NCBI RefSeq assembly: GCF_013403865.1
Contig: NZ_JABFDK010000001.1
Span: forward strand, 806,001 to 870,000
Length of the DNA: 64,000 nt
Source: Winogradskyella costae
GTDB lineage: Bacteria > Bacteroidota > Bacteroidia > Flavobacteriales > Flavobacteriaceae
Reading direction: 5' to 3'
Under the pieces are notes generated by a model that was given only the letters and a program-made list of their open reading frames with translations, ran no database searches and was not told the DNA's origin. How positions within the stretch are numbered: position 1 is the first letter of the stretch; each line of letters opens with the position of its first letter. Shown one piece after another: positions 8,792-19,239 of the stretch. The translations under genes and the position numbers were made by a program.

Positions 8792-10102
8792 TTAAATAAC
8801 TTCTAAAATGAAGTTTGTTTTCTTACCTCTACTTAGAATAATATATTTATCATGAATTAAATCTTCTGATGATAATATATAATCTTCTTTCACTTTTTCC
8901 TTATTCACAGCTACCGCATTTTCCTTTAAAGCACGCCTTGCATCTCCATTAGAACTTAAGAAATCTGTTTTTGCTGCTAAAGCACCAATCATATCTAAAC
9001 CTTCGCTAAATTCTGCTTGCGAAATTTTAGCATGTTTTACTCCCTCAAAAACATCTAAGAATAAAGACTCTGACAATTGCTTAATTTCGTTTTTAAACTC
9101 CTTACTAAATAAAATTTCTGATGCTTTTACAGCATTGTCATAATCATCCTTACTGTGCACAAATACCGTTACTTCTTCAGCTAAACGTTTCTGTAACAAT
9201 CGTAAATGTGGAGTTTCTTTATGAGCTGCAATTAAAGCCTCAATTGCTTCCTTATCTAAAAATGTAAAAATTTTAATATACTTTTCTGCATCCTCGTCAG
9301 TTGAATTCAACCAAAACTGGTAAAATTTATAAACCGAAGTTTTATCTGTATCTAACCAAACATTTCCACCTTCAGACTTCCCAAATTTAGAACCATCAGC
9401 TTTAGTAATTAAAGGGCAGGTCATAGCATAGGCTTTTGCTTGGTCTTCACCATCGTGCATACGCCTAACCAATTCGGTTCCTGTTGTAATATTTCCCCAT
9501 TGATCACTACCTCCCATTTGAAGTTTACAGTCCATGGTTTTATACAAATGATGAAAATCGTATCCTTGAATTAATTGGTACGTGAATTCCGTAAAACTCA
9601 TACCAACATTACCTTCATCACCACTTAAACGCTTCTTCACAGAGTCTTTAGCCATCATGTAATTTACGGTAATACGTTTACCAACATCTCTAGCGAAATC
9701 GATAAAACTAAAATCCTTCATCCAGTCGTAATTATTCACTAAAACTGGTGCATTATTTTCAGTTGAATTAAAGTCTAAAAAACGAGATAATACACGTTTA
9801 ATTCCTGCAACGTTGTGTGCTAAAGCCACTTCATCGAGAAGATTACGTTCGTCACTTTTTCCTGATGGATCACCAATCATTCCGGTAGCACCTCCAACTA
9901 AAGCAACAGGTTTATGACCTGCTTTTTCTAAATGTACTAATAAAATTATAGGTACTAAACTTCCAATGTGCAACGAATCTGATGTAGGATCAAAACCAAT
10001 ATAGGCAGTGGTCATCTCATTGTCTAGTTGTTCTTCTGTACCAGGCATGATATCGTGTACCATTCCTCTCCAACGTAATTCTTCTACAAACTTGTTTGCC
10101 AT
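8792..10102 (-). CDS. tyrS: Tyrosyl-tRNA synthetase
   Basis: This 436-residue class I synthetase charges tRNA-Tyr. The HIGH motif is HIGS in [14 protein letters not shown], the KMSKS motif is KFGKS in [11 protein letters not shown], and the tyrosine-binding region [10 protein letters not shown] and [12 protein letters not shown] are intact. The C-terminal 80 residues form an S4-like RNA-binding domain. I use the ATG at 10102 ([14 protein letters not shown]), which matches usual TyrRS N-termini; a TTG six codons upstream is unlikely. A good -7/-33 promoter lies 30-58 bases upstream and a hairpin terminator follows, so it looks monocistronic. Confidence 0.96.
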   Translation of the reverse strand: MANKFVEELRWRGMVHDIMPGTEEQLDNEMTTAYIGFDPTSDSLHIGSLVPIILLVHLEKAGHKPVALVGGATGMIGDPSGKSDERNLLDEVALAHNVAGIKRVLSRFLDFNSTENNAPVLVNNYDWMKDFSFIDFARDVGKRITVNYMMAKDSVKKRLSGDEGNVGMSFTEFTYQLIQGYDFHHLYKTMDCKLQMGGSDQWGNITTGTELVRRMHDGEDQAKAYAMTCPLITKADGSKFGKSEGGNVWLDTDKTSVYKFYQFWLNSTDEDAEKYIKIFTFLDKEAIEALIAAHKETPHLRLLQKRLAEEVTVFVHSKDDYDNAVKASEILFSKEFKNEIKQLSESLFLDVFEGVKHAKISQAEFSEGLDMIGALAAKTDFLSSNGDARRALKENAVAVNKEKVKEDYILSSEDLIHDKYIILSRGKKTNFILEVI

Positions 10103-10131
10103 TGCTTTTTTTAGTTTCAAATTGATTTGCG

Positions 10132-10160
10132 CAAAGATAAGTTTCCACTTCTAAAGACAA
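10132..10160 (-). promoter_or_regulatory. Bacteroidota-type promoter of tyrS
   Basis: On the minus strand, TTG (10160-10158), an 18-base spacer and TATCTTTG (10139-10132) fit the TTG/TAnnTTTG consensus of the Bacteroidota primary sigma factor. Confidence 0.7.
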
Positions 10161-10265
10161 AAGACAATTTTAATTCAATTTAGCCCTTATAAGATATAAA
10201 AGACTAAAACATATATTATAAAAATTCACCTTAAGAATAAGGCTTAAAAAACGTAACTTTACCCA

Positions 10266-11279
10266 ATGATTTTAGTAACAGGAGGTACAGGTTTGGTTGG
10301 TTCGCATTTACTTTTTCAACTTTTAAAAAGTGAAAAATCCGTACGTGCTATTTATCGACGAGAAAAAACCTTAACACGCGTTAAAAACGTCTTCTCTTAC
10401 TTTTCTAATGATGCTGAAACACTTTTTAATAATATTGAATGGGTTGAGGCAGATATTAATGACGTTCCTAAACTTCAAACCGCTTTTAAAGACATCACAC
10501 ATGTCTATCATTGCGCTGCTCTTGTTTCATTTGAACCAAATAAGTATAATGATCTAAGAAAAATTAATATTGAGGGAACCGCCAATATTGTTAATCTATC
10601 GATTAGCCATCAAATAAAAAAATTATGTTACGTCAGTACTATTGCAGCAATTGGACATCATCATAATTCTGAAAAATTAATAGATGAACAAACCGATTGG
10701 AGTCCTGAAGATGATAATAGCGTCTACGCTATAACTAAATACGGAGCAGAACTTGAAGTTTGGAGAGGTACACAAGAAGGTTTAGATGCGGTAATCGTAA
10801 ATCCAGGAATTATTCTAGGAGCTGGCTATTGGCATGGTGGAAGTAGCGGAAATTTATTTAAGCGAATACACAACGGCATGACTTATTACACCACAGGAGT
10901 CACTGGATATGTAGATGTTTGGGATGTAATTAGGGCTATGGAACACTTAATGCTTAGCTCCATTAAAAATGAAGGTTTTGTTTTAGTTTCTGAAAACTTA
11001 AGTTTTAAAACCTTCCTTACCAAGACTGCAAAAAGCTTAGAAGTTAAGGCGCCAACAAAAGAAGCAAAATCCTGGTTACTAGGAGTTGCATGGAGATTGG
11101 ATTGGCTACAACATTTACTTTTTAGAAAGCGGAGAAGTTTATCTAAACAAACCGCGAAATCGGCATTAAGCATTACAAATTATGATGCTTCAAAAATAAT
11201 AAACGGCTTAAATTTTAAATTTAAATCAATAGAAAAAAGCATAGAAGAAGTCAGTAAACAATTTCTTAAGGATTATTAG
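10266..11279 (+). CDS. Extended short-chain dehydrogenase (NAD-dependent epimerase/dehydratase family)
   Basis: This 337-residue protein has the Rossmann glycine motif GGTGLVG at residues 6-12, a conserved CYVSTIAAIG strand, and the catalytic Tyr154-x3-Lys158 (YAITK), so it should be an active NAD(P)-dependent enzyme. The pattern NPGIILGAGYW and a C-terminal domain rich in basic residues recall dihydroflavonol-4-reductase/3-beta-HSD-like members. The substrate cannot be deduced. Its last 14 bases overlap the convergent lipoprotein gene. Confidence 0.85.
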   Translation: MILVTGGTGLVGSHLLFQLLKSEKSVRAIYRREKTLTRVKNVFSYFSNDAETLFNNIEWVEADINDVPKLQTAFKDITHVYHCAALVSFEPNKYNDLRKINIEGTANIVNLSISHQIKKLCYVSTIAAIGHHHNSEKLIDEQTDWSPEDDNSVYAITKYGAELEVWRGTQEGLDAVIVNPGIILGAGYWHGGSSGNLFKRIHNGMTYYTTGVTGYVDVWDVIRAMEHLMLSSIKNEGFVLVSENLSFKTFLTKTAKSLEVKAPTKEAKSWLLGVAWRLDWLQHLLFRKRRSLSKQTAKSALSITNYDASKIINGLNFKFKSIEKSIEEVSKQFLKDY

Positions 11280-11739
11280 GTTTTACTTTTTTTAATACTT
11301 TCTTATCAAACGTTTTGCGAATAGAATCCTTAGCTATTTTTTGCACCTTAGCAATTGAATCTCTACGTTGTTTTATAGAATCTGCCTCTATTTCTTTTAT
11401 GTCTTCAAAATGTTGTTTTTCGGATTCTAACCTCGCTTTTACCTTATCAACAATTGCATTATACATTTCGGTATCAAAAGCATAATAACTGTTACTTTCT
11501 GCAAATCGCGTGCTATCTACATTGTATTTCTTTAAAATATAAATCTCAGGATCAAAATCATTTTCCTCTAAAGCTAATCTATTTACTCCTTTTGCAGCAT
11601 TCAAAAGATATAAATCGTAAAGCAAATCAGTCATTTTTTCTTTAGATATGAGGTCGTCTGGCTTTTTTGGCTTGTTACTACTGTCACAAGCCAAAATAAA
11701 AATCCCTAATACCAATATAATACTGATTTGTTTTAACAT
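11266..11739 (-). CDS. DUF4296-type lipoprotein
   Basis: This 157-residue protein starts at ATG 11739 (MLKQISIILVLGIFILAC), giving a lipobox with Cys18; a TTG four codons earlier would overlap the stop of pyrC. The conserved part (MTDLLYDLYLLNAAKG, DSTRFAESNSYYA, YNAIVDKVKARLE) is the DUF4296 pattern common in Flavobacteriia, and the last 50 residues are a charged coiled coil. Function is not known. It directly follows pyrC in an operon-like run that also includes the upstream glycosyltransferase. Confidence 0.8.
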   Translation of the reverse strand: MLKQISIILVLGIFILACDSSNKPKKPDDLISKEKMTDLLYDLYLLNAAKGVNRLALEENDFDPEIYILKKYNVDSTRFAESNSYYAFDTEMYNAIVDKVKARLESEKQHFEDIKEIEADSIKQRRDSIAKVQKIAKDSIRKTFDKKVLKKVKPNNP

Positions 11740-11740
11740 C

Positions 11741-13084
11741 TTATCTATCAAAAGTTAATCGTTGTCCTGCTTTAACGTCTAAAACATTAAAATTGTTATA
11801 TACCAACTGACCGTTTACAAATGTGTGCGTGATTCTACTTTTAAAGGTATTACCTTCAAACGGAGACCAACCACACTTATATAAAATATTACTCTTATTA
11901 ACTGTCCAAGGACTTTGAGGATCTATAATTACCAAATCTGCATAATAGCCTTCTTTTATATACCCACGCTTTTCAACATTAAATAATATGGCCGGATTAT
12001 GACATGCTTTCTCAACAATTTTTTCTACAGAAATTTTTCCTTGGTGATGCGCCTCCATCAAAGCCATCAATGCATGCTGTACTAATGGTCCGCCAGAAGG
12101 TGCGCTTGTGTACTTATTATTTTTTTCTTCTAAAGTATGTGGAGCATGATCAGTTGCAATCACATCAATTCTGTCATCTAATAATGCTTTCCAAAGTTGA
12201 TCTTTATCTTTTGACGTTTTCACAGCAGGGTTCCATTTGATATGGCTTCCTTTTTTAGCATAATCCTCTTCAGAAAACCACAAGTGATGTATGCATACCT
12301 CTGCGGTAATCTTCTTGTCTTTTAATGGAATTTTATTTGAAAACAAACTGGTTTCTTTTCCCGTAGACAGATGAAAGACATGTAATCTTGCACCTGTTTT
12401 CTTAGCTAATTCAATTGCTTTTGAGGATGATAAGTAACACGCCTCCTCGCTTCGGATTTTAGGATGCAATTCCATAGGAATATCATCACCATATTCCTCC
12501 ATATATTTCGCTAAGTTTGCCTTTATAGTCGCTTCATCCTCACAATGTACAGATATAACCATATCAGTACTCGAAAATATTTTTTCAATCACTTTAGGAT
12601 CGTCCACGAGCATATTACCTGTAGAAGAACCTAAAAATAATTTTAAACCAGCCACCGTTTTTGGATCGACTTTTAAGATTTCATCCAAATTATCATTGGT
12701 ACCACCAAACATAAACGAATAATTAGCATATGATGAGTTTGCAGCGATAGCAAATTTCTCTTCTAATTTTTCTACAGTTGTTGTCTGTGGATTGGTATTT
12801 GGCATCTCTATAAAAGACGTGATTCCGCCTGCAATAGCCGCTCTAGATTCTGATTCAATATTTCCCTTATGTGTTAATCCCGGTTCTCTAAAATGAACTT
12901 GATCATCAATCATACCTGGAAAAACATAATTTCCTTCTACATCAATAACTAATATATCGGCAGACTTCACACTTATTGACGTGTCAATCTCTTTTATAAT
13001 ATTATCTTCAATAAAAATGTCTCCTTCAACAATTTTTCCTTCGTTGACAATTCTTGCGTTTTTTATTAGGGTATTTCGCTTCAT
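11741..13084 (-). CDS. pyrC: Dihydroorotase
   Basis: Dihydroorotase closes carbamoyl-aspartate to dihydroorotate in pyrimidine synthesis. The 447-residue amidohydrolase has the signature [18 protein letters not shown] near residue 57, the region [12 protein letters not shown] that carries the metal-site lysine equivalent, [16 protein letters not shown], and [13 protein letters not shown] near the C-terminus. The first HxH metal motif reads QVH instead of HVH, a variation I recall as usual for Bacteroidota dihydroorotases. It lies seven bases after the stop of the upstream glycosyltransferase gene, with a lipoprotein gene immediately downstream. Confidence 0.92.
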   Translation of the reverse strand: MKRNTLIKNARIVNEGKIVEGDIFIEDNIIKEIDTSISVKSADILVIDVEGNYVFPGMIDDQVHFREPGLTHKGNIESESRAAIAGGITSFIEMPNTNPQTTTVEKLEEKFAIAANSSYANYSFMFGGTNDNLDEILKVDPKTVAGLKLFLGSSTGNMLVDDPKVIEKIFSSTDMVISVHCEDEATIKANLAKYMEEYGDDIPMELHPKIRSEEACYLSSSKAIELAKKTGARLHVFHLSTGKETSLFSNKIPLKDKKITAEVCIHHLWFSEEDYAKKGSHIKWNPAVKTSKDKDQLWKALLDDRIDVIATDHAPHTLEEKNNKYTSAPSGGPLVQHALMALMEAHHQGKISVEKIVEKACHNPAILFNVEKRGYIKEGYYADLVIIDPQSPWTVNKSNILYKCGWSPFEGNTFKSRITHTFVNGQLVYNNFNVLDVKAGQRLTFDR

Positions 13085-13090
13085 GTATCT

Positions 13091-13810
13091 TTACTTAGCA
13101 AATAAACTTTTTAATTTTAAACTAACTACTCCAAATATAGCTTCGGTAATAATACCTCCGCTCATTTTAGATTTTCCTTTTGTTCTATCTTTAAAAATAA
13201 CTGGTATCTCTACAATTTTAAAACCTTTTTTGTGGGCTTTAAATTTCATTTCAATTTGAAATGCGTAGCCTACAAATTCTATTTTTTTAAGATTTATGGA
13301 TTCTAAAACAGTTCTTTTATAACATATAAAACCTGCTGTAGAATCCTTAACTTTCATTCGTGTTATTAATCTTACATAACGAGATGCTCCATACGACAAT
13401 AAAATACGAGACATTGGCCAATTGACCACTGTAATTCCTTTAACGTACCTCGATCCAACAGCCATATCCGCACCGGCAACACAAGCTTTATACAACCTAT
13501 AAAGATCATCTGGATTATGTGAAAAATCAGCATCCATTTCAAAAACGTATTGATACGTTTTTTTTAAAGCCCATTCAAACCCCGCAATATAAGCAGTTCC
13601 TAAACCACTTTTTTCTTTGCGTTGCAACAAAAATAATTGATCCTCAAATTCTAGCTGTAAACGTGTAACGGCATCTGCAGTCTTGTCTGGTGAGTTATCA
13701 TCTACAATAAGCACATGGAATTCCTTTGGCTGTGACAACACAGCTCTAATGATTGATTCTATATTTTCAATCTCATTATAGGTCGGGATTATGACTATTG
13801 CGTCAGACAT
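13091..13810 (-). CDS. Polyprenol-phosphate mannosyltransferase-like glycosyltransferase (GT2)
   Basis: This 239-residue GT-A enzyme matches the dolichol-phosphate-mannose synthase class: IIPTYNEIENIESII at the N-terminus, VDDNSPDKTAD, the acidic donor motif FEMDADFSHNP, and GSRYVKG. It has no C-terminal membrane helices, so it should sit on the cytoplasmic face and load a sugar on undecaprenyl phosphate. I start it at ATG 13810 (MSDAIVIIPTYNE); a GTG six codons earlier is less family-like. It heads the run to pyrC and the DUF4296 lipoprotein. Confidence 0.87.
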   Translation of the reverse strand: MSDAIVIIPTYNEIENIESIIRAVLSQPKEFHVLIVDDNSPDKTADAVTRLQLEFEDQLFLLQRKEKSGLGTAYIAGFEWALKKTYQYVFEMDADFSHNPDDLYRLYKACVAGADMAVGSRYVKGITVVNWPMSRILLSYGASRYVRLITRMKVKDSTAGFICYKRTVLESINLKKIEFVGYAFQIEMKFKAHKKGFKIVEIPVIFKDRTKGKSKMSGGIITEAIFGVVSLKLKSLFAK

Positions 13811-13957
13811 TAACTCACTTTTAAACACTCCTTGGAACGACTTCTTAGAATTTCAACAAAAATAAAGTTTTTAATCGATTATATACTGTAATTAACTTTT
13901 TTGATAGTTATGAATCGTACTTCTGTTTGTAAGCTCATTTTTTTATAATTTAGCGCC

Positions 13958-14608
13958 ATGCGAAATTATATAACACATGAGTGGTTTACCATTTTTACAA
14001 TCACAGGATTGTTTACCATAGTGGTTGCCAAATACTTAAACACACTTCGCTTTAATGACTTCTTGACCGTTATTGGAAATTCTAAATATCTCAAGATTTA
14101 CGCAAAGGATCAAAAATTCATTGATCAATTTGATAGTTTTCTGTTTATCAATCTTTCATTATCGCTTAGCATATTTATTTTTTTTGCTTACAATACCTTT
14201 ATCACACCTGTTGATTTTGAACTTATGTCGTTCTTAAAACTAACATTGGCGGTCTCTGCAATTATTATCATTAAAACACTTTTAGAACGCCTCATTGGAA
14301 GCCTTTTTGAAATTGACAGTTTAATTGATGACTACTTATTTCAAAAGACAACATTTAAGAATTTTTCTGGTCTCGTATTTTTAGTTGCAAATTTATTTTT
14401 ACTTTATACGGACCTACGCATCACTATAATTATAATCTCGGCGCTCTCTATTGTTTGCCTTATAAATGTCATTGGGTTTTTATCTTCATTCAAAACCCAT
14501 CAAAAATTAATAAATCCAAATTTTTTCTATTTTTTATTGTATCTTTGCGCTCTCGAAATCGGGCCTTATATACTTTTATTTAAGGTAATTAGGGAGTATA
14601 ACGTTTAA
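13958..14608 (+). CDS. DUF4271 integral membrane protein
   Basis: This 216-residue protein has about six hydrophobic helices with few conserved charges and matches the DUF4271 family, which in Flavobacteriia is regularly found just before hemD. The function is unknown. The C-terminal sequence LLYLCALEIGPYILLFKVI is typical of the family. The downstream hemD ATG is 17 bases after its stop, so the pair is probably co-transcribed. Confidence 0.8.
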   Translation: MRNYITHEWFTIFTITGLFTIVVAKYLNTLRFNDFLTVIGNSKYLKIYAKDQKFIDQFDSFLFINLSLSLSIFIFFAYNTFITPVDFELMSFLKLTLAVSAIIIIKTLLERLIGSLFEIDSLIDDYLFQKTTFKNFSGLVFLVANLFLLYTDLRITIIIISALSIVCLINVIGFLSSFKTHQKLINPNFFYFLLYLCALEIGPYILLFKVIREYNV

Positions 14609-14625
14609 AAACACCATGTTTACGT

Positions 14626-15375
14626 ATGAAAGTGAAAACAATTTTAGTATCACAACCAGAGCCTAAAATAGAAAATTCCCCATACTTTGATTTGCAAGAA
14701 AAGCAAAAAGTAAAAGTGGACTTTAGACCCTTTATCCATGTTGAAGGTGTTTCCTCTAAGGATGTGAGACAGCAAAAAGTCGATCTTACAAAGTACACAG
14801 CTATTATACTTACAAGTAGAAATTCAGTAGATCACTTCTTTAGAGTGGCAGATGAAATGCGCTTTAAAGTGCCAGATTCTATGAAGTATTTCTGCCAGTC
14901 TGAAGCTGTTGCCTATTACCTACAAAAATATGTGGTTTACAGAAAGCGTAAAATTTACGTTGGTAAACGTACATTCGAAGATTTAATGCCGTTAATTAAA
15001 AAATATAAAGACGAATCGTTTTTATTACCAACAACAGATAAAGTTAAGCCTATTATACCTGAATTATTAGATGATTTAGGTGTTAATTGGAAACAAGCTA
15101 CATTTTACAAAACAGTAATTAGTGATTTGTCTGATTTGGCCGATGTATATTATGATATTTTAGTATTCTTTAGCCCATCTGGTATTGAGTCATTATTTCA
15201 TAATTTTCCTAACTTTGAACAAAAGAATACACGCATTGCTGTATTTGGAAACACAACTGTTAAAGCTGTTGAAGAAAAAGGAATGCGTGTAGATATTGCT
15301 GCACCGACTCCAGAAACTCCTTCAATGACTATGGCTTTACAGAAGTATATTGACTCTGTAAATAAAGGTAAATAG
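14626..15375 (+). CDS. hemD: Uroporphyrinogen-III synthase
   Basis: HemD cyclises hydroxymethylbilane to uroporphyrinogen III in haem synthesis. This 249-residue protein has the weakly conserved but recognisable HemD pattern: ILVSQPEPK at the N-terminus, IILTSRNSVDHFF, LLPTTDKVKPIIPELL, YDILVFFSPSGIESLF, and IAVFGNTTVKAVEEKG with PTPETPSMTMALQKYI at the end. Low identity is normal for the family. The location after a DUF4271 gene supports the call. A perfect terminator hairpin follows 25 bases after the stop. Confidence 0.88.
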   Translation: MKVKTILVSQPEPKIENSPYFDLQEKQKVKVDFRPFIHVEGVSSKDVRQQKVDLTKYTAIILTSRNSVDHFFRVADEMRFKVPDSMKYFCQSEAVAYYLQKYVVYRKRKIYVGKRTFEDLMPLIKKYKDESFLLPTTDKVKPIIPELLDDLGVNWKQATFYKTVISDLSDLADVYYDILVFFSPSGIESLFHNFPNFEQKNTRIAVFGNTTVKAVEEKGMRVDIAAPTPETPSMTMALQKYIDSVNKGK

Positions 15376-15393
15376 CTTTAAAACTATTAGATA

Positions 15394-15430
15394 TAAAAAA
15401 AGCGATTCTAAATTTAGAATCGCTTTTTTA
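15394..15430. terminator. Bidirectional terminator between hemD and pckA
   Basis: Perfect palindrome AGCGATTCTAAA/TTTAGAATCGCT (15401-15424) with an A run before and a T run after it, placed between convergent genes, so it can serve both strands. Confidence 0.88.
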
Positions 15431-15448
15431 GTTTATATACATTATGAT

Positions 15449-17065
15449 TTAAAATGCATAACGTTGTGGCCCTCCTCGTCTCACTTCTTCTGAAGCATAT
15501 GACTCAAACTTCTTAAAGTTTTCTCTAAACGCATTAGATAATTTAAATGCCATTGTATAATAAGCTTTATCATCATTCCAAGTTGTTCTAGGACTCAACA
15601 CTTCGGTTGGTACTCCTGGACAGGTTCTTGGCTGTGCCACTCCAAATACAGAATGAATGTGGTAATCTTCATAGGTATAATCACCTAAATCCCCATTTAA
15701 CGCTGCGTTAATCATAGCTCGTGTGTACTTTAATTTCATGCGTGTACCAACTCCGTAAGGACCACCCGTCCAGCCCGTATTAATAAGCCATACGTTAACA
15801 CCTGCTTCCAACATTTTTTTGCTTAACATATCAGCATATTCGGTTGGATGCAAGGGCATAAATGGAGCACCAAAACAAGCAGAAAAACTTGGTACTGGCT
15901 CTACGACCCCCGCTTCTGTGCCAGCAACCTTAGCTGTATAGCCAGAAATAAAGTGGTATGCGGCTTGGCTTGGCGTCAGTTTAGAGATTGGAGGCAATAC
16001 ACCAAAAGCATCTGCCGTTAAGAAAAATATATTCTTAGGGTTTTCACCTGCAGACGGTTTTCTAATATTATCAATATGATAAATTGGATAGCTTACTCTA
16101 GTATTTTGAGTAATAGATGTATCAGCATAATCGACGTTGCCCTTATCATCCATAATTACGTTTTCTAAAATTGCTCCTTTTTTAATTGCAGCAAAAATCT
16201 CAGGCTCTTGTTCTTCCGATAGGTTGATTACTTTAGCATAACAACCACCTTCAAAATTAAATACTGTATTTTCTTTTGTCCAACCATGTTCATCATCACC
16301 AATTAAACTACGATTAGGATCCGTAGAAAGTGTTGTCTTTCCTGTCCCAGATAATCCGAAGAAAATAGACGTATCGCCATCTTTACCAACATTAGCACTA
16401 CAGTGCATTGGTAATGTATCTTTAAACACCGGAAGAATAAAGTTTAATGCCGAAAAGATCCCTTTTTTAATTTCACCTGTATAACCAGTGCCTCCGATTA
16501 AAGCAATCTTACGTGTAAAATCTAAAATCGCAAAGTTATGTTGGCGTGTACCATCAACCTCAGGATCAGCCATAAAACCTGGCGCATTTACCACTGTCCA
16601 TTCTGGTGAAAAATTTTCTAATTCAGTTTCCGTTGGACGCAAAAACATGTTATAAGCAAACATATTACTCCAGGGATACTCATTAATAACTCTAATATTT
16701 AATTTATAATTCTCATCTGCACAAGCGTAACTATCACGCACATAAATTTCTTTTTCTGATAGATAATCAACGACTTTATCATAAAGCTTCTGAAATTTAT
16801 CAGTATCAAAAGCAATATTGATGTTTCCCCACCAAACTTTATCTTTAGTGATAGCATCTTTCACAATAAATCTATCCATTGGAGAACGGCCAGTAAACTC
16901 ACCTGTATTAACTGCTAAAGCACCTGAAGAGGATTCTACACCTAGGCCTTTAGAAATTGTTTCAGCATGCAATTCATCTGAAGATAATTGATAATTTACT
17001 TTTGCATTTTTAATTCCGTATTGATCTAACGAAATCGTTTTCGTTGATTGGGAATGATTTGCCAT
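15449..17065 (-). CDS. pckA: Phosphoenolpyruvate carboxykinase (ATP)
   Basis: PckA converts oxaloacetate and ATP to PEP and CO2 in gluconeogenesis. This 538-residue protein has the kinase-1a P-loop GLSGTGKTTLSTDP, the kinase-2 motif LIGDDEHGW, substrate residues in EFTGRSPMDRFIV, and the RVSYPIYHIDN and NTGWTGGPYGVG regions. Length and motifs are those of the ATP-type enzyme. It appears to be a single-gene unit with a -7 box upstream and a shared terminator downstream. Confidence 0.96.
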   Translation of the reverse strand: MANHSQSTKTISLDQYGIKNAKVNYQLSSDELHAETISKGLGVESSSGALAVNTGEFTGRSPMDRFIVKDAITKDKVWWGNINIAFDTDKFQKLYDKVVDYLSEKEIYVRDSYACADENYKLNIRVINEYPWSNMFAYNMFLRPTETELENFSPEWTVVNAPGFMADPEVDGTRQHNFAILDFTRKIALIGGTGYTGEIKKGIFSALNFILPVFKDTLPMHCSANVGKDGDTSIFFGLSGTGKTTLSTDPNRSLIGDDEHGWTKENTVFNFEGGCYAKVINLSEEQEPEIFAAIKKGAILENVIMDDKGNVDYADTSITQNTRVSYPIYHIDNIRKPSAGENPKNIFFLTADAFGVLPPISKLTPSQAAYHFISGYTAKVAGTEAGVVEPVPSFSACFGAPFMPLHPTEYADMLSKKMLEAGVNVWLINTGWTGGPYGVGTRMKLKYTRAMINAALNGDLGDYTYEDYHIHSVFGVAQPRTCPGVPTEVLSPRTTWNDDKAYYTMAFKLSNAFRENFKKFESYASEEVRRGGPQRYAF

Positions 17066-17088
17066 AATATTTGTGTTATTTAGTCCTG

Positions 17089-17115
17089 CAAAATTATAAT
17101 TTTATTTTGAAACAA
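17089..17115 (-). promoter_or_regulatory. Candidate promoter of pckA
   Basis: Minus-strand TAATTTTG (17096-17089) matches TAnnTTTG, with TTG (17115-17113) 16 bases upstream, a little short of the usual spacing. Confidence 0.45.
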
Positions 17116-17130
17116 CGCCTTCGATTTATA

Positions 17131-17520
17131 TTAATCCACCTTATTTCTTATAATACCTATTAACATTATTCCCCAAGACATTATAAGCAATAATCCACCA
17201 ACCGGAGTCATTAAAGCAATAGATTTAAAATCGAAGCCAGAGAGTGAATTCGTTGCCAACCCATATATAGAGCCAGAAAAGAAGATAACCCCTAATAAAA
17301 CTAAATAAAAAATAATCTTTTTTAGTTGCAAACTTACAAACGATGTCCCTCCCAAAATCAGGAAGAAAAAGGCATGATATATTTGATAACGCACGCCCGT
17401 TTCAAAAGTTTTAATAGCGTTAGAATCCACCAATTTTTCTAAACCATGTGCGGCAAAAGCCCCCAAAATAATACCTAATATTCCTAAAATAGACCCAGTA
17501 ACTAATAATCTCTTGTTCAT
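17131..17520 (-). CDS. DUF423 small membrane protein
   Basis: This 129-residue protein has four hydrophobic helices and the DUF423/YgdD signature: GILGIILGAFAAHGLEK near the N-terminus, TGVRYQIYHAFFFLILG, and SGSIYGLA with TPVGGLLLIMSW. The family is widespread and uncharacterised. It lies upstream of pckA on the same strand with 65 bases between them that hold the pckA -7 box, so they may be separately transcribed. Confidence 0.85.
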   Translation of the reverse strand: MNKRLLVTGSILGILGIILGAFAAHGLEKLVDSNAIKTFETGVRYQIYHAFFFLILGGTSFVSLQLKKIIFYLVLLGVIFFSGSIYGLATNSLSGFDFKSIALMTPVGGLLLIMSWGIMLIGIIRNKVD

Positions 17521-17764
17521 AATTAAAAATGTGAAATAGGTTTCTTATGCCTCTTGTATTTATTACATTCGTACGAAGAATTTACATAAGCATTTTCAAT
17601 TCGCTAAAAAACTGATTGTTTCGACCATGCTTTTGTCGTTTTTTATTTCCGTAGCTAGATTATACAAGGTAAAAATGACTTCAACACGGCACAAAATCTT
17701 CAATTTTCGCTAAACTCAAAACGCCAACATAAATTCAATACAAAATTAGTTATATAAACCCATT

Positions 17765-19129
17765 ATGCGAAACATATTAATCATTGGAGCAGGAAAATCT
17801 TGTTCTTACCTTATAAAATATTTACTCGATAATTCTCAATCTCAAAAGCTTCATATCACCGTTGGAGATCTCAATGTAGACAACGCTAAAAAGCTCGTTG
17901 GGGATCATCCCAATACAGACGTAATACATTTAGATGTGTTTAATGCAGAATCTAGAGTTACTGCGGTTAAAAAAGCAGATATTGTAATTTCAATGCTTCC
18001 TGCGCGTTTTCATATAGAAGTTGCTAAAGACTGTATTACTTATAAAAAGAACATGGTTACGGCTTCTTATGTAAGTCCTGAAATGCAAGCCCTAGATGAA
18101 GAAGCCAAAGCCAATAATCTTATTTTTATGAATGAGATTGGTGTGGATCCGGGCGTTGATCATATGAGTGCGATGCATGTTATAGATCGTATTAGAGACA
18201 AAGGCGGAAAATTAATTTTATTTGAATCGTTTACGGGGGGGTTAGTAGCACCTGAAAGTGACAACAATCTTTGGAATTATAAATTTACATGGAACCCAAG
18301 AAACGTCGTGGTTGCAGGACAAGGCGGTGCTGCAAAATTTCTGCAAGAAAACCAATTTAAATACATTCCCTACAATCGTTTATTTAGACGTACCGAATTT
18401 TTAGATGTTGAAGGTTACGGCCGTTTTGAAGGGTATGCTAACCGCGATTCTTTAAAATATCAGCAAGTATATGGATTAGAACATATTAAAACATTGTATA
18501 GAGGTACAATGCGACGTGTTGGTTTTAGTAGAGCATGGAACGTATTTGTACAATTAGGTATGACTGACGACAGTTATACTATTGATGATAGTGCCAATAT
18601 GAGTTACCGTGATTTTGTAAATTCATTTTTACCATACAGTCCAACGGATTCCGTGGAGCTTAAATTTAGACATGCTTTAAAAATTGATCAAGATGATATT
18701 ATTTGGGAAAAGTTCTTAGAACTCGATATTTTCAATCCTGAAAAAATGGTAGAATTAGATAAAGGCACACCTGCTCAAATTCTTCAGAAAATTTTGATGG
18801 ATAGCTGGACATTAAGCGAGAACGATAAAGACATGATCGTGATGTATCATAAATTTGGTTACGAACTAAATGGTAAAAAACATCAAATTGACTCTACAAT
18901 GGTAACCCTTGGAAAAGACCAAACCTATACTGCAATGGCCAAAACAGTAGGTTTACCTGTAGCGATTGCCACATTAGCAATACTGAATGGTAAAATAAAA
19001 ACACCAGGCGTTCAAATTCCAATAACAAAAGAAGTCTATACTCCAATTTTAAAGGAATTAGAATCCTATGACGTTGCCTTTAAAGAGTACGAAGTACCTT
19101 ATTTAGGTTATAACCCTCTCAACCTGTAA
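17765..19129 (+). CDS. Saccharopine dehydrogenase family protein (LYS9-like)
   Basis: This 454-residue oxidoreductase has an N-terminal Rossmann fold (ILIIGAGKSCSYLIKYLL), VISMLPARFHIEVAKDCI, and the saccharopine reductase signature NEIGVDPGVDHMSAM near residue 125. The C-terminal domain matches the saccharopine dehydrogenase C-terminal family. In Flavobacteriia the homologue is often proposed to work in lysine degradation, but the other pathway genes are not in this window. The gene is preceded by 244 bases with no recognisable gene. Confidence 0.88.
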   Translation: MRNILIIGAGKSCSYLIKYLLDNSQSQKLHITVGDLNVDNAKKLVGDHPNTDVIHLDVFNAESRVTAVKKADIVISMLPARFHIEVAKDCITYKKNMVTASYVSPEMQALDEEAKANNLIFMNEIGVDPGVDHMSAMHVIDRIRDKGGKLILFESFTGGLVAPESDNNLWNYKFTWNPRNVVVAGQGGAAKFLQENQFKYIPYNRLFRRTEFLDVEGYGRFEGYANRDSLKYQQVYGLEHIKTLYRGTMRRVGFSRAWNVFVQLGMTDDSYTIDDSANMSYRDFVNSFLPYSPTDSVELKFRHALKIDQDDIIWEKFLELDIFNPEKMVELDKGTPAQILQKILMDSWTLSENDKDMIVMYHKFGYELNGKKHQIDSTMVTLGKDQTYTAMAKTVGLPVAIATLAILNGKIKTPGVQIPITKEVYTPILKELESYDVAFKEYEVPYLGYNPLNL

Positions 19130-19239
19130 TTTAGTAATCCTATTTATTATTTCACTTCGCTAATTACCGTTATTTAAAAAATTGTATATTGGCATTGTAA
19201 TTAACCTAAAATCAAACAACTACCCAAATTAAAAAAAAC

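Noticed and set aside
17521..17764. Small gene between the DUF423 gene and the saccharopine dehydrogenase-like gene
   Set aside because: No frame with a good start, family similarity or signal peptide; treated as intergenic.
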